This document shows positions 1 to 6,396 of a stretch of DNA of 6,920 bases, one piece after another. The stretch is taken from assembly GCA_027031945.1 (NCBI GenBank), contig JALVPE010000012.1, positions 1-6,920 of the forward strand, read 5' to 3'. The DNA comes from Candidatus Moraniibacteriota bacterium (lineage in GTDB: Bacteria; Patescibacteriota; Minisyncoccia; Moranbacterales; GCA-2747515). Every line of letters starts with the position of its first letter. The stretch's first letter is position 1. The notes beneath the pieces are model-generated. The model was not told the DNA's origin. It ran no database searches and was given only the letters and a program-made list of their open reading frames with translations. The position numbers and the translations under genes are program-made.

Positions 1-100
1 CTTCAACAATATTTAATATTTCACTTTTCCTAGCTTTAGTTGTTTTCTTTTTCCAATACTCTTTTTTGTATTTATTAAATGGATCTAATAGGTTTTTCAT
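1..100 (-). CDS. Partial CDS, N-terminal 33 residues of an unrecognised basic protein
   Basis: Reading leftward from an ATG at 100-98, the frame stays open for 33 codons to the window edge, so the gene is cut off. The peptide begins MKNLLDPFNKYKKEYWKKK and continues with a Lys/Arg/Glu-rich stretch that looks helical and soluble. The composition looks like a real protein (aromatic residues mixed with charged ones), but I recognise no family. No Shine-Dalgarno sequence precedes the ATG, which is also true of several other genes in this window. It is divergent from the rRNA promoter at 163-190, and the 60-bp gap between them would have to hold its own promoter. It could still be a chance open frame; 33 codons in AT-rich DNA is only moderate support. 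Confidence 0.5.
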   Translation of the reverse strand, partial: MKNLLDPFNKYKKEYWKKKTTKARKSEILNIVE

Positions 101-162
101 AACTTAAAATACAATTAAAATTAATTAGCTACGGTAACCTATTTATGGCCTATAACGTAGAC

Positions 163-190
163 TTGACAAGATTTTCTAAGCATGTATAAT
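163..190 (+). promoter_or_regulatory. Strong sigma-70 promoter, probably for the 16S rRNA precursor
   Basis: A perfect -35 TTGACA (163-168) and a perfect -10 TATAAT (185-190) are separated by 16 bp. No protein-coding frame starts downstream on this strand before the 16S, and I see no comparably good promoter between here and 631. The expected transcript starts near 197 and would carry a leader of about 430 nt. A sequence with both arms CTACG/CGTAG (129-133 and 156-160) sits just upstream and might be an operator, but that is weak. Confidence 0.85.
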
Positions 191-254
191 AACTAGTGTT
201 AGTAAAAGAAAAGAGTATCGTTAACTACATTCGGCAAGAGGGTGAAAGAATGAT

Positions 255-314
255 ACATCTCTGGACAAATTTTTTCTAGTATGATAAAGTTGTTAGAGAT
301 GTGTTTTTCTTTCT
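255..314 (+). terminator. Terminator-like hairpin in the rRNA leader (possible attenuator)
   Basis: An 8-bp stem (255-262 with 295-302), extended by ACAA/TTGT after a 2-nt against 1-nt internal loop, is followed at once by the T-rich run TTTTTCTTTCT (304-314). The loop is long (about 25 nt), so it is not a textbook terminator. If it works, it would end transcription about 115 nt after the promoter at 163-190 unless anti-terminated. Otherwise it is one domain of the leader. Confidence 0.35.
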
Positions 315-430
315 CGGTAGAGATTGTAAAGGCAAGAACTTTAAAAAATAAATATAGTAATTCAAATATTTTAGTATTTGAAGACAACTAGCAAATATAC
401 CAACCACAAAAGGCAATTATAACAATCATC

Positions 431-538
431 GTTTTTTGTGGTTAGTCCTTAATGTTATTTAAAAATATTTATATTTTTAAATAACAAAATTTGTTGTTAC
501 ATTTTGTAATAACATCTTATCTATTTTGAGTCTATTCA
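431..538 (+). other. 5' arm of the 16S rRNA processing stem
   Basis: TTTTGTGGTTAGTCCTT (434-450) is complementary to 2253-2269 over 17 consecutive pairs with one G-U, and three more pairs (two of them wobbles) extend it outward to 431 and 2272. After two local hairpins, 519-531 pairs with 2237-2249 (13 pairs, two wobble). After a 2-nt bulge, 534-538 pairs with 2232-2236. In bacteria such leader/trailer helices are the RNase III substrate that frees pre-16S. The outer arm also overlaps the alternative local hairpin 402-443. Confidence 0.8.
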
Positions 539-630
539 AACAGTGAATTAAAGTTCACAAACATACATCTCATTAAATGTTGATTCGAGCAGAGATGGTC
601 CAGTTGCCTGTTGGTGACAGGATAATCGTT

Positions 631-2142
<1,512 letters not shown>

Positions 2143-2231
2143 CTAGGGAGTAAAGGTGAAAAGAGTTGATGGTCACATCAAGTTCTTAAAACCCATTATG
2201 GTCGATTATGTATCTTTTATATACATAATTG

Positions 2232-2272
2232 TGAATACTTGAAATAGATTTAAAGGACTAACCGCAAAAGAT
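2232..2272 (+). other. 3' arm of the 16S rRNA processing stem
   Basis: AAGGACTAACCGCAAAA (2253-2269) pairs with leader bases 434-450, and the segment 2232-2249 pairs with leader bases 519-538. Together they bring the two ends of the 16S gene into one long interrupted helix. The last four A's of this arm (2266-2269) are also the start of the terminator stem, so the two structures are partly exclusive. Confidence 0.8.
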
Positions 2273-2299
2273 TTTGATTACTTTATAATCAAATCTTTT
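2266..2299 (+). terminator. Probable terminator of the 16S unit
   Basis: AAAAGATTTTGATTA (2266-2280) pairs with TAATCAAATCTTTT (2286-2299), with one bulged T and a 5-nt loop. The stem is AT-rich and its 3' side ends in TTTT, but no long T tract follows, so termination may be leaky. It lies between the 16S trailer and rnpB. A TATAAT at 2284-2289 falls in the loop and 3' strand but has no good -35, so rnpB may depend partly on read-through. The rest of 2143-2265 holds only the trailer, with small hairpins at 2166-2181 and around 2206-2226. Confidence 0.55.
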
Positions 2300-2316
2300 G
2301 TACTTTGTATTTTAGT

Positions 2317-2618
2317 TTGTCGTTGAAGAACTCCGGAGAGTTGGAGGACAAAAATTTTGCGGGAGGAAAGATTGCTTTCCGGTGAATGTGAAATTGTTTC
2401 ATTGTATGTGGAACGGATCGTGACAGTGAAGTAGAAAATGGGTAAATTAGCTCGTGTAATGTGTTGACGCGGTGAGTCGGCATAAAGCGAGTATAATTTA
2501 TAGGATTTGGCGATCCTATTGCCAGCTCATTTTTGAAAGAGACTTGTCTACCTCATTGCCTTGAGGGAATTATCCGCATACAGGCAAATGAAGCTTGCTT
2601 CAACTTCTTCAACGACAA
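2317..2618 (+). ncRNA. rnpB: Probable RNase P RNA (divergent)
   Basis: This would be the catalytic RNA of RNase P, which matures tRNA 5' ends. The two ends form a perfect 14-bp helix (2317-2330 with 2605-2618), as expected for P1. Family landmarks occur in the right order. GGAGGAAAG (about 2362-2370) matches the conserved P4 5' region. ACGCGGTGAGTC followed by AGCGAGTATAATTTATAGG (about 2468-2503) matches the J11/12 region of known RNase P RNAs. A 7-bp hairpin follows at 2500-2519. TTGAGGGAATTATCC (about 2562-2576) and ACAGGCAAATGAAGC (about 2580-2594) match the P2/P4 3' region. At about 300 nt it is shorter than the E. coli RNA. A normal P3 is not evident, and the exact P4 pairing is ambiguous by hand. 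A strong terminator follows within 10 nt. Identification rests on these motifs only; a covariance model would settle it. Confidence 0.7.
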
Positions 2619-2625
2619 TTTTTAT

Positions 2626-2667
2626 AAAAGCCAAAATCGAGAATTCTCAATTTTGGCTTTTTCTTTT
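2626..2667 (+). terminator. Intrinsic terminator after rnpB
   Basis: AAAAGCCAAAAT (2626-2637) pairs perfectly with ATTTTGGCTTTT (2650-2661). After a C-A mismatch, GAG/CTC closes a 4-nt AATT loop. A T-rich tail follows. It starts 8 bp after the rnpB P1 helix, which sets the 3' end of that transcript. Confidence 0.9.
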
Positions 2668-2705
2668 TTAAAAAATGTATTATTATATAATTATAAGAAT
2701 TAGGT

Positions 2706-2867
2706 CACTGAAGAATTAAAAAAATCTTTGTCATCTCGAGCGTAACGTCAGTGAAGTTGAGAGATCTCAAAATTTTAAAAATAGCTTAATTTCGTTAATT
2801 TAGAGATTTCTCCATTCCCTCGCCGCGGCGAGTACAGTCGAAGTGACAAATTAGTAGTTCTTCAGTG
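2706..2867. repeat. Imperfect long inverted repeat, MITE/REP-like
   Basis: The two arms (2706-2768 and 2803-2867) are related by inversion. The left arm reads CACTGAAGAATTA, then TTTGTCATCTCGAGCGTAA, then GTTGAGAGATCTC. The reverse complement of the right arm reads CACTGAAGAACTA, then TTTGTCACTTCGACTGTA, then ATGGAGAAATCTC. The right arm also holds a perfect 14-bp palindrome, CTCGCCGCGGCGAG (2819-2832), that the left arm lacks. The spacer is about 34 bp of AT-rich DNA. No open frame lies inside. It fits a dispersed non-coding palindromic element lying between the rnpB terminator and the next gene. Strings of the 'TGTCATTTCGAC...GGAGAAATCTC' type recur in some bacterial genomes; I recall this but cannot check it. 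Confidence 0.75.
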
Positions 2868-2883
2868 GTTTCAAAAATATAAT
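2855..2883 (+). promoter_or_regulatory. Putative promoter giving a leaderless mRNA
   Basis: A perfect -10 TATAAT (2878-2883) lies 8 bp before the ATG at 2892, so transcription should start at or within a couple of bases of the start codon. The -35 region (TAGTTC, 2855-2860, 17-bp spacing) is poor and lies in the outer end of the inverted repeat. No Shine-Dalgarno sequence fits between them. Confidence 0.55.
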
Positions 2884-2891
2884 ATGTTTTT

Positions 2892-4409
2892 ATGACAAAT
2901 TTTGTAAAAGTTTTATTAATTCTCTTTATCGGGTTCATTTCTTTTTTTGTGGTTGTTTTTTGTGTTGTTTTTATTTTGAATAAATATAGCGGAAGTAATG
3001 AAGATGTTGCAAAAAGTGCTTTTATGCAAGTAGGAGACATTGCAAGGGAAAAAGTTTATGTTGACTTAGCTATAGAGAAAGCTCTTACTGCAGATCCTAC
3101 CTCTGTTTCTTTTGAAGAGTGGAATAAATTAGTGAACAATGCCTTATTGTTACTTGACGATCTGGAGAAAAATAATAAAGAGATGGATTTAGTAGCTCAA
3201 GAAATGATAAATGTTTCACAAAATAATATTTCTTTTTTAAATATTCCCGAAGTTTATGCTTTAGACTCTCAAGAGGTAATTTCTGTTTTTGATCAGGCAC
3301 CAGCTGGAAGGCGACTTAGGACTTTAGCAAAACATTTTGATGTAGATATAAAAAAAGCTCGTGCAATGCTCAAAGTTGCACAAGGAGAAATTACTGCTGA
3401 TTCTTGGAATGATGCAGCAGATACTTTTGAAAAATTGGAAAATACTGCCAAAGCTATAAAAGACACGGCCAAGGTATCTCTTTATGTTGGTGAATCTATA
3501 GCCTCAGGTGGCTCCACTACAGTTTTGGGTTCAATTATTGCGCAAGGTGGCATGTTGGTTGGTGGTGCAGATCTTATTTTAGAAGTGGGAGAGGATGTTT
3601 CAAATATAGCATTGGGATACAACAATGACGCAGCTGCCTTTATTGGTGATTTGCGAACAATTACTGAACCAACGGCAACAATTTTTGCTGTTGGAAATTT
3701 AGAAGGAGCAACAGACATCATAATGTTTGGAGCAGATCAAATTAATAGTGCTTTGCAAGAGAATAAATATCTGGGAGTATCAGTTGATTTTGAAAAAATG
3801 GCAACTAAACTGGAAGGAATTAATAGCGCAGAGGAAATGGAAAAATGGATGCAAGACAAAAATATTGCACAAGAACCAAGTACTATAAAAAAAATGATGC
3901 AAAAAGTTTTGCAAGAAGAAATAAGTCAAAGTGATTCACAAAAACAAACAAATGTATTATCAGATGATGTAGCTAATAATTTGGGTTTCCAAGATCAACA
4001 ACAGGATAAGAATAAAAACAGTAAACAAAAAGAGGGAGATATAACTCCTGAAGTTGATAGCATACACACGATAAAAGGTCATGTAGTTCATTATTCTCCT
4101 TATAATGCTACAGGATATTTGAATGTAAAAAGTCAAGAAGAAGGTGTTCAGGATATAGGATCAGAGTCAGAATGGGAACTTAACACAACAAAACAAATAA
4201 CCATGGATTGTTTTGGAGGCTCTTTTGATGAAAACGAAGGAATTCAGTCTTATAAGATTAGCATTTATAATACTTCTGATGATAAAAAAGTAGAAGAGAA
4301 AACACTTTCAACCACGGAAAGCGTTTCAATAAATTTAGCTTCAGGAAAATATATAGTTAAGATTTTTGCACTTACAAATGGTGCTATGATGTGGGGATGT
4401 GATTGGTAA
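2892..4409 (+). CDS. Membrane-anchored protein of unknown function (505 aa)
   Basis: I do not recognise a family. Residues 5-29 are one strongly hydrophobic helix (VKVLLILFIGFISFF onward), a signal anchor that would leave the rest outside the membrane. Residues about 35-190 are helical and acidic. Residues about 195-260 are Gly/Ala/Val-rich and moderately hydrophobic (for example GSIIAQGGMLVGGADLILEV) and could be membrane-interacting helices. Residues about 345-383 are a Gln/Lys/Asn/Asp-rich linker. Residues about 384-505 look like a beta-sandwich, with C440 and C503 placed to form a disulfide; the chain ends in a Trp-rich MMWGCDW. The ATG at 2892 is the first possible start, because an ATG 8 bp upstream meets a stop after three codons. 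There is no Shine-Dalgarno sequence, and a TATAAT just upstream suggests a leaderless message. It is followed after 31 bp by another single-pass membrane protein, probably in the same operon. The overall plan suggests a cell-surface role, but that is inference. Confidence 0.9.
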   Translation: MTNFVKVLLILFIGFISFFVVVFCVVFILNKYSGSNEDVAKSAFMQVGDIAREKVYVDLAIEKALTADPTSVSFEEWNKLVNNALLLLDDLEKNNKEMDLVAQEMINVSQNNISFLNIPEVYALDSQEVISVFDQAPAGRRLRTLAKHFDVDIKKARAMLKVAQGEITADSWNDAADTFEKLENTAKAIKDTAKVSLYVGESIASGGSTTVLGSIIAQGGMLVGGADLILEVGEDVSNIALGYNNDAAAFIGDLRTITEPTATIFAVGNLEGATDIIMFGADQINSALQENKYLGVSVDFEKMATKLEGINSAEEMEKWMQDKNIAQEPSTIKKMMQKVLQEEISQSDSQKQTNVLSDDVANNLGFQDQQQDKNKNSKQKEGDITPEVDSIHTIKGHVVHYSPYNATGYLNVKSQEEGVQDIGSESEWELNTTKQITMDCFGGSFDENEGIQSYKISIYNTSDDKKVEEKTLSTTESVSINLASGKYIVKIFALTNGAMMWGCDW

Positions 4410-4440
4410 AATCAAACAAAATAATTAACATAATAAATAT

Positions 4441-5676
4441 ATGCAACAAAATAATGAAAAAAATACAAATACGCAACAAAACAGCATAAATAACACTTCA
4501 AAAAATAATTCTCACACGATTTTATGGTTGATTATTGGATTTATTGTTGTGGGATTTTTTGTATTTTTGGGAGTTGTTGCAGGAGGGATTTATTGGTACA
4601 AGCATAACCAAAGCACACAAATTCAAAACACTAAAGAACAAATCAAAAAAAATCTTTTAGAAGGAAAAGGTAACAGTGTTGTAAATAGTAATGCAAATCA
4701 AAGTGCACAACCAGATATTCAAATAAACAAAGAGACTTCAGAGCCAAAAACATCGTCAGTTTATGAAAATAAAGAATATGGTTTTCGTCTAAATATGACT
4801 CCTAGTTGGACTGACTATAAAGCAAATGAAGTTTTTTTAGGAGGAGATTTTAATGTTGCAGATATTGATTTTTATTTGCCATCAAAACAATCTTCAATTG
4901 ATAGTGATATCCCAGGTTATGTTAATATGTTTACTATATCTGTATATATTACAGAGAGTTGGGAAGAAGTTGGGTGTGAGAATATGAATGATGTTTCTTG
5001 TGGAGAGGTTATAGGATCAAATGACTTTTATACTTTTGTGTATTCGCATATGAATGGAGATGCTGTTCCAGATGTATCACCTCAAGCCATAAAAGATATG
5101 GAAGCTATTGCAAAAAATATTGAAACTTTCACATCTCAGACTAGTGCTTATGATGATGCCGATCTTTCTGGTAATGTGAATGTGGATTATGATGAGCTTT
5201 ATAGTAATTATTTTGTTTTTGATGAGGCTTATGCTCAAAATTCTATTGAATATTGGAATTGTGCATTTAATTATCAATTGAATTATCCTGCTTCTTGGTC
5301 AAATAATGGGATGACTGATATGTCAAAAAAGGTGGTTTTATACGGAGATAATGTAACTACTACAATTCGTGCAGAGGATGCAACCGGACTTACAACAGAG
5401 GAGTTTTTTGTGAAAGAATACAAGAAAGAGTTTCCAAAAGCTGTTTTGGAGCCCGAAGGCGAGAGGTTTTATATGTCTGAGACAAATACACTTACTTATT
5501 ATTTAGCGTTTGCTGCTCCTTATGAATGGAGATTGTATTGGAAAGTAGCTGACAGTGATGTTGGCATGGTCATGACAGCTAAAGGAGAAGGGTTTATAGA
5601 TGAATGGGAAGATATTACAAATATGTTTGGAACTTTACGAGTAAATACCACACCAAGATCTGAGTGTACAAATTAA
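4441..5676 (+). CDS. Single-pass membrane protein with two PsbP/MOG1-like domains (411 aa)
   Basis: Residues 1-26 are a short Gln/Asn/Thr/Lys-rich cytoplasmic tail, and residues 27-53 are a transmembrane helix (ILWLIIGFIVVGFFVFLG onward). A Gln/Asn/Lys-rich linker reaches about residue 105. Domain 1 (about 108-236) opens with YENKEYGFRLNMTPSW. Domain 2 (about 270-405) opens with YWNCAFNYQLNYPASW. This 'Y-x-Y/F-...-P-x-x-W' opening followed by alternating strands is typical of PsbP/MOG1-like (DUF1795-type) extracellular domains, which are common in Gram-positive and Patescibacteria lipoproteins and anchors. C179/C187 in domain 1 and C274/C409 flanking domain 2 could form disulfides. The 31-bp gap after the 505-aa gene and the shared terminator at 5708 suggest an operon and perhaps a shared surface complex. 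There is no Shine-Dalgarno sequence before the ATG, which is the first available start. The fold assignment is by pattern and function is unknown. Confidence 0.9.
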   Translation: MQQNNEKNTNTQQNSINNTSKNNSHTILWLIIGFIVVGFFVFLGVVAGGIYWYKHNQSTQIQNTKEQIKKNLLEGKGNSVVNSNANQSAQPDIQINKETSEPKTSSVYENKEYGFRLNMTPSWTDYKANEVFLGGDFNVADIDFYLPSKQSSIDSDIPGYVNMFTISVYITESWEEVGCENMNDVSCGEVIGSNDFYTFVYSHMNGDAVPDVSPQAIKDMEAIAKNIETFTSQTSAYDDADLSGNVNVDYDELYSNYFVFDEAYAQNSIEYWNCAFNYQLNYPASWSNNGMTDMSKKVVLYGDNVTTTIRAEDATGLTTEEFFVKEYKKEFPKAVLEPEGERFYMSETNTLTYYLAFAAPYEWRLYWKVADSDVGMVMTAKGEGFIDEWEDITNMFGTLRVNTTPRSECTN

Positions 5677-5707
5677 TTTTTTGTAGATTATGATTGAAAC
5701 TTTTTAC

Positions 5708-5747
5708 AAAACGACTAATTTAACGATGTCGTTAAATGGGTCGTTTT
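5708..5747. terminator. Terminator of the membrane-protein operon
   Basis: AAAACGAC (5708-5715) pairs with GTCGTTTT (5740-5747). After a 2x2 internal loop, ATTTAACGA (5718-5726) pairs with TCGTTAAAT (5729-5737) around a 2-nt turn. The A and T runs at both ends would let it work in either direction. It begins 32 bp after the stop codon at 5676. Confidence 0.8.
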
Positions 5748-5751
5748 AGTC

Positions 5752-5780
5752 TTGAAACATGCTTTTGCGTATTGTATAGT
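5752..5780 (+). promoter_or_regulatory. Promoter for the pseudoknot RNA / CHC2 gene
   Basis: TTGAAA (5752-5757) and TATAGT (5775-5780) are spaced by 17 bp, each one base from consensus. The expected start is near 5787, giving a 5' region of about 165 nt before the coding start at 5953. It begins 5 bp after the preceding terminator. Confidence 0.7.
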
Positions 5781-5799
5781 AATGACATAGCATAAATAA

Positions 5800-5908
5800 C
5801 CAGAAGGAGTCAGTTCATCTCTTACCTATGCCACGGACTGAGGATCTCTGGTGTGTGGGCTTTGATAGTGTGGTTGGCTCTAGTAAAAACTAGGGTCAGG
5901 GTAAGAGA
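5800..5908 (+). ncRNA. Structured 5' leader or small RNA with an H-type pseudoknot
   Basis: Stem 1 is CCAGA/TCTGG (5800-5804 with 5847-5851), continued by TCAGTTC/GGACTGA (5810-5816 with 5835-5841, one wobble). The loop of stem 1 holds TCTCTTACC (5818-5826), which is perfectly complementary to GGTAAGAGA (5900-5908) downstream, giving a 9-bp pseudoknot. Between them is a hairpin around CTAGT-AAAA-ACTAG (5879-5893), extendable to about 9 pairs with wobbles. GC content is well above the surrounding leader. It precedes a strong ribosome binding site by 28 nt, as a riboswitch or autoregulatory leader would, but it matches no RNA class I can name. It could also be an independent small RNA. Confidence 0.6.
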
Positions 5909-5935
5909 ATTTCGTTCTTTATTTAAATGTTTTTA

Positions 5936-5944
5936 AAAGGAGGT
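5936..5944 (+). promoter_or_regulatory. Strong Shine-Dalgarno site of the CHC2 gene
   Basis: AAAGGAGGT (5936-5944) is the exact complement of the last nine bases of the 16S gene in this window (ACCTCCTTT, 2134-2142). It lies 8 bp before the ATG at 5953. None of the other three complete genes has a recognisable site, so translation of this gene seems to be handled differently. Confidence 0.9.
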
Positions 5945-5952
5945 TTTTATTA

Positions 5953-6315
5953 ATGTCTTCTCGTAAATATAAAACTCCTCATTCATATTTTACAAGATTG
6001 AATGAAGAAATAACTTGGAGTCAAATTCTCCGAAAGTGCGGCATTAAGTTTAAAAAAAAGAGAATGAATACAGAACTTTGGATGATATGTATGTTTCACA
6101 CAGAAAAGACACCTTCCATGTCCTTTAGTGAAACTAGAGGTCTTTATCATTGTTTTGGTTGTGGTGAGAGTGGTGATAAATTTAATTTTATTGTCAGACT
6201 TCTCGATACCACAACATTTTACAAAGACAATGTTCGTGCATATCGTTGGTTCAAAAAGAATTTTAACATCCCACTTCCTTGGGAAAAATCTAATGGTAAA
6301 TACATATACCGCTAA
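5953..6315 (+). CDS. Stand-alone CHC2 zinc-finger protein (DnaG-type primase zinc domain)
   Basis: The 120-aa protein is essentially one primase zinc-binding domain. Residues about 20-45 match the helix before the finger (ITWSQILRKCGI). The metal ligands are C46, H49, C67 and C70 in the form C-x2-H-x17-C-x2-C, with family-typical surroundings: FHTEKTPSMSF (48-58) and GLYHCFGCGESGDKFNFI (63-80). In DnaG this domain binds single-stranded template and is followed by a TOPRIM catalytic domain. Here the protein stops about 35 residues after the finger, so it cannot synthesise primers alone. Stand-alone CHC2 proteins occur in plasmids, phages and some chromosomes as DNA-binding or accessory replication factors. 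The start is fixed by a near-perfect Shine-Dalgarno site. The stop codon lies inside the terminator hairpin. It may be controlled by the upstream pseudoknot RNA (inference). Confidence 0.92.
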   Translation: MSSRKYKTPHSYFTRLNEEITWSQILRKCGIKFKKKRMNTELWMICMFHTEKTPSMSFSETRGLYHCFGCGESGDKFNFIVRLLDTTTFYKDNVRAYRWFKKNFNIPLPWEKSNGKYIYR

Positions 6316-6341
6316 AACTTAAAAAAGTTGGCGGTTTTTTT
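6308..6341 (+). terminator. Intrinsic terminator of the CHC2 gene
   Basis: ACCGC (6308-6312) pairs with GCGGT (6331-6335), and AACTT (6316-6320) pairs with AAGTT (6325-6329) around an AAAA loop. A run of seven T's ends at 6341. The stem begins inside the last codons and includes the TAA stop. Confidence 0.9.
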
Positions 6342-6368
6342 GTTTGTGTGCTACATATGTGTTACAAT
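6340..6368 (+). promoter_or_regulatory. Promoter of the YegP-like gene
   Basis: TTGTTT (6340-6345) and TACAAT (6363-6368) are spaced by 17 bp. The -35 overlaps the end of the terminator T tract. The -10 lies in TGTGTTACAATTAC (6358-6371), which recurs with one change at 6800-6813. An 8-bp palindrome, ACATATGT (6353-6360), sits in the spacer. The transcript would start near 6375, about 22 nt before the ATG, and has no Shine-Dalgarno site. Confidence 0.65.
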
Positions 6369-6396
6369 TACGTAGTAATTTATTAAGTAATTTTTT

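Larger units (their letters stand above)
191..630 (+). other. Gene-free structured 5' leader of the 16S precursor
   Basis: There is no convincing gene here, but many hairpins. CATTC/GAATG pairs at 228-232 with 248-252. ACATCTCT/AGAGATGT pairs at 255-262 with 295-302. TTCAAATA/TATTTGAA pairs at 361-368 with 375-382. AACCACAAAA/TTTTGTGGTT pairs at 402-411 with 434-443. A perfect 16-bp AT stem with a 2-nt loop lies at 453-486. A 9-bp stem lies at 492-500 with 506-514, and GTGAA/TTCAC at 543-547 with 554-558. CATCTC/GAGATG pairs at 566-571 with 592-597, and CCTGT/ACAGG lies near 607-621. Two segments (431-450 and 519-538) instead complement the 16S trailer, which identifies the region as the rRNA leader. 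Confidence 0.7.

Noticed and set aside
129..160. CTACG...CGTAG inverted repeat as an operator
   Set aside because: Only five matching bases per arm with a long, imperfect centre; this can easily arise by chance.
199..387. 62-codon minus-strand open frame in the rRNA leader
   Set aside because: It is antisense to a region explained by the rRNA promoter and hairpins, and its Leu/Phe-rich composition follows from the AT-rich leader.
2289..2483. 64-codon minus-strand frame across the RNase P RNA region
   Set aside because: The region is better explained by RNase P motifs and the P1 helix on the plus strand; there is no ribosome binding site.
2143..2700. Search for 23S, 5S or tRNA genes after the 16S
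   Set aside because: No tRNA cloverleaf, T-loop GGTTCGA motif or 23S 5' sequence is present; the region holds the trailer, rnpB and its terminator.
2795..3040. Minus-strand frame overlapping the inverted repeat and the start of the 505-aa gene
   Set aside because: It is the shadow of a low-complexity, AT-rich membrane segment on the other strand.
5828..5893. 21-codon frame inside the pseudoknot RNA (starts MPRTEDLW)
   Set aside because: The nearest Shine-Dalgarno-like AAGGAG is too far upstream (about 18 nt), and the sequence is accounted for by base pairing. A regulatory upstream peptide is not excluded.
5787..5952. Idea that the structured leader is tmRNA, SRP RNA, 6S RNA or 5S rRNA
   Set aside because: None of the family signatures (tmRNA tRNA-like ends, SRP GGAA-type loop, 5S paired ends, long 6S bubble) can be found.
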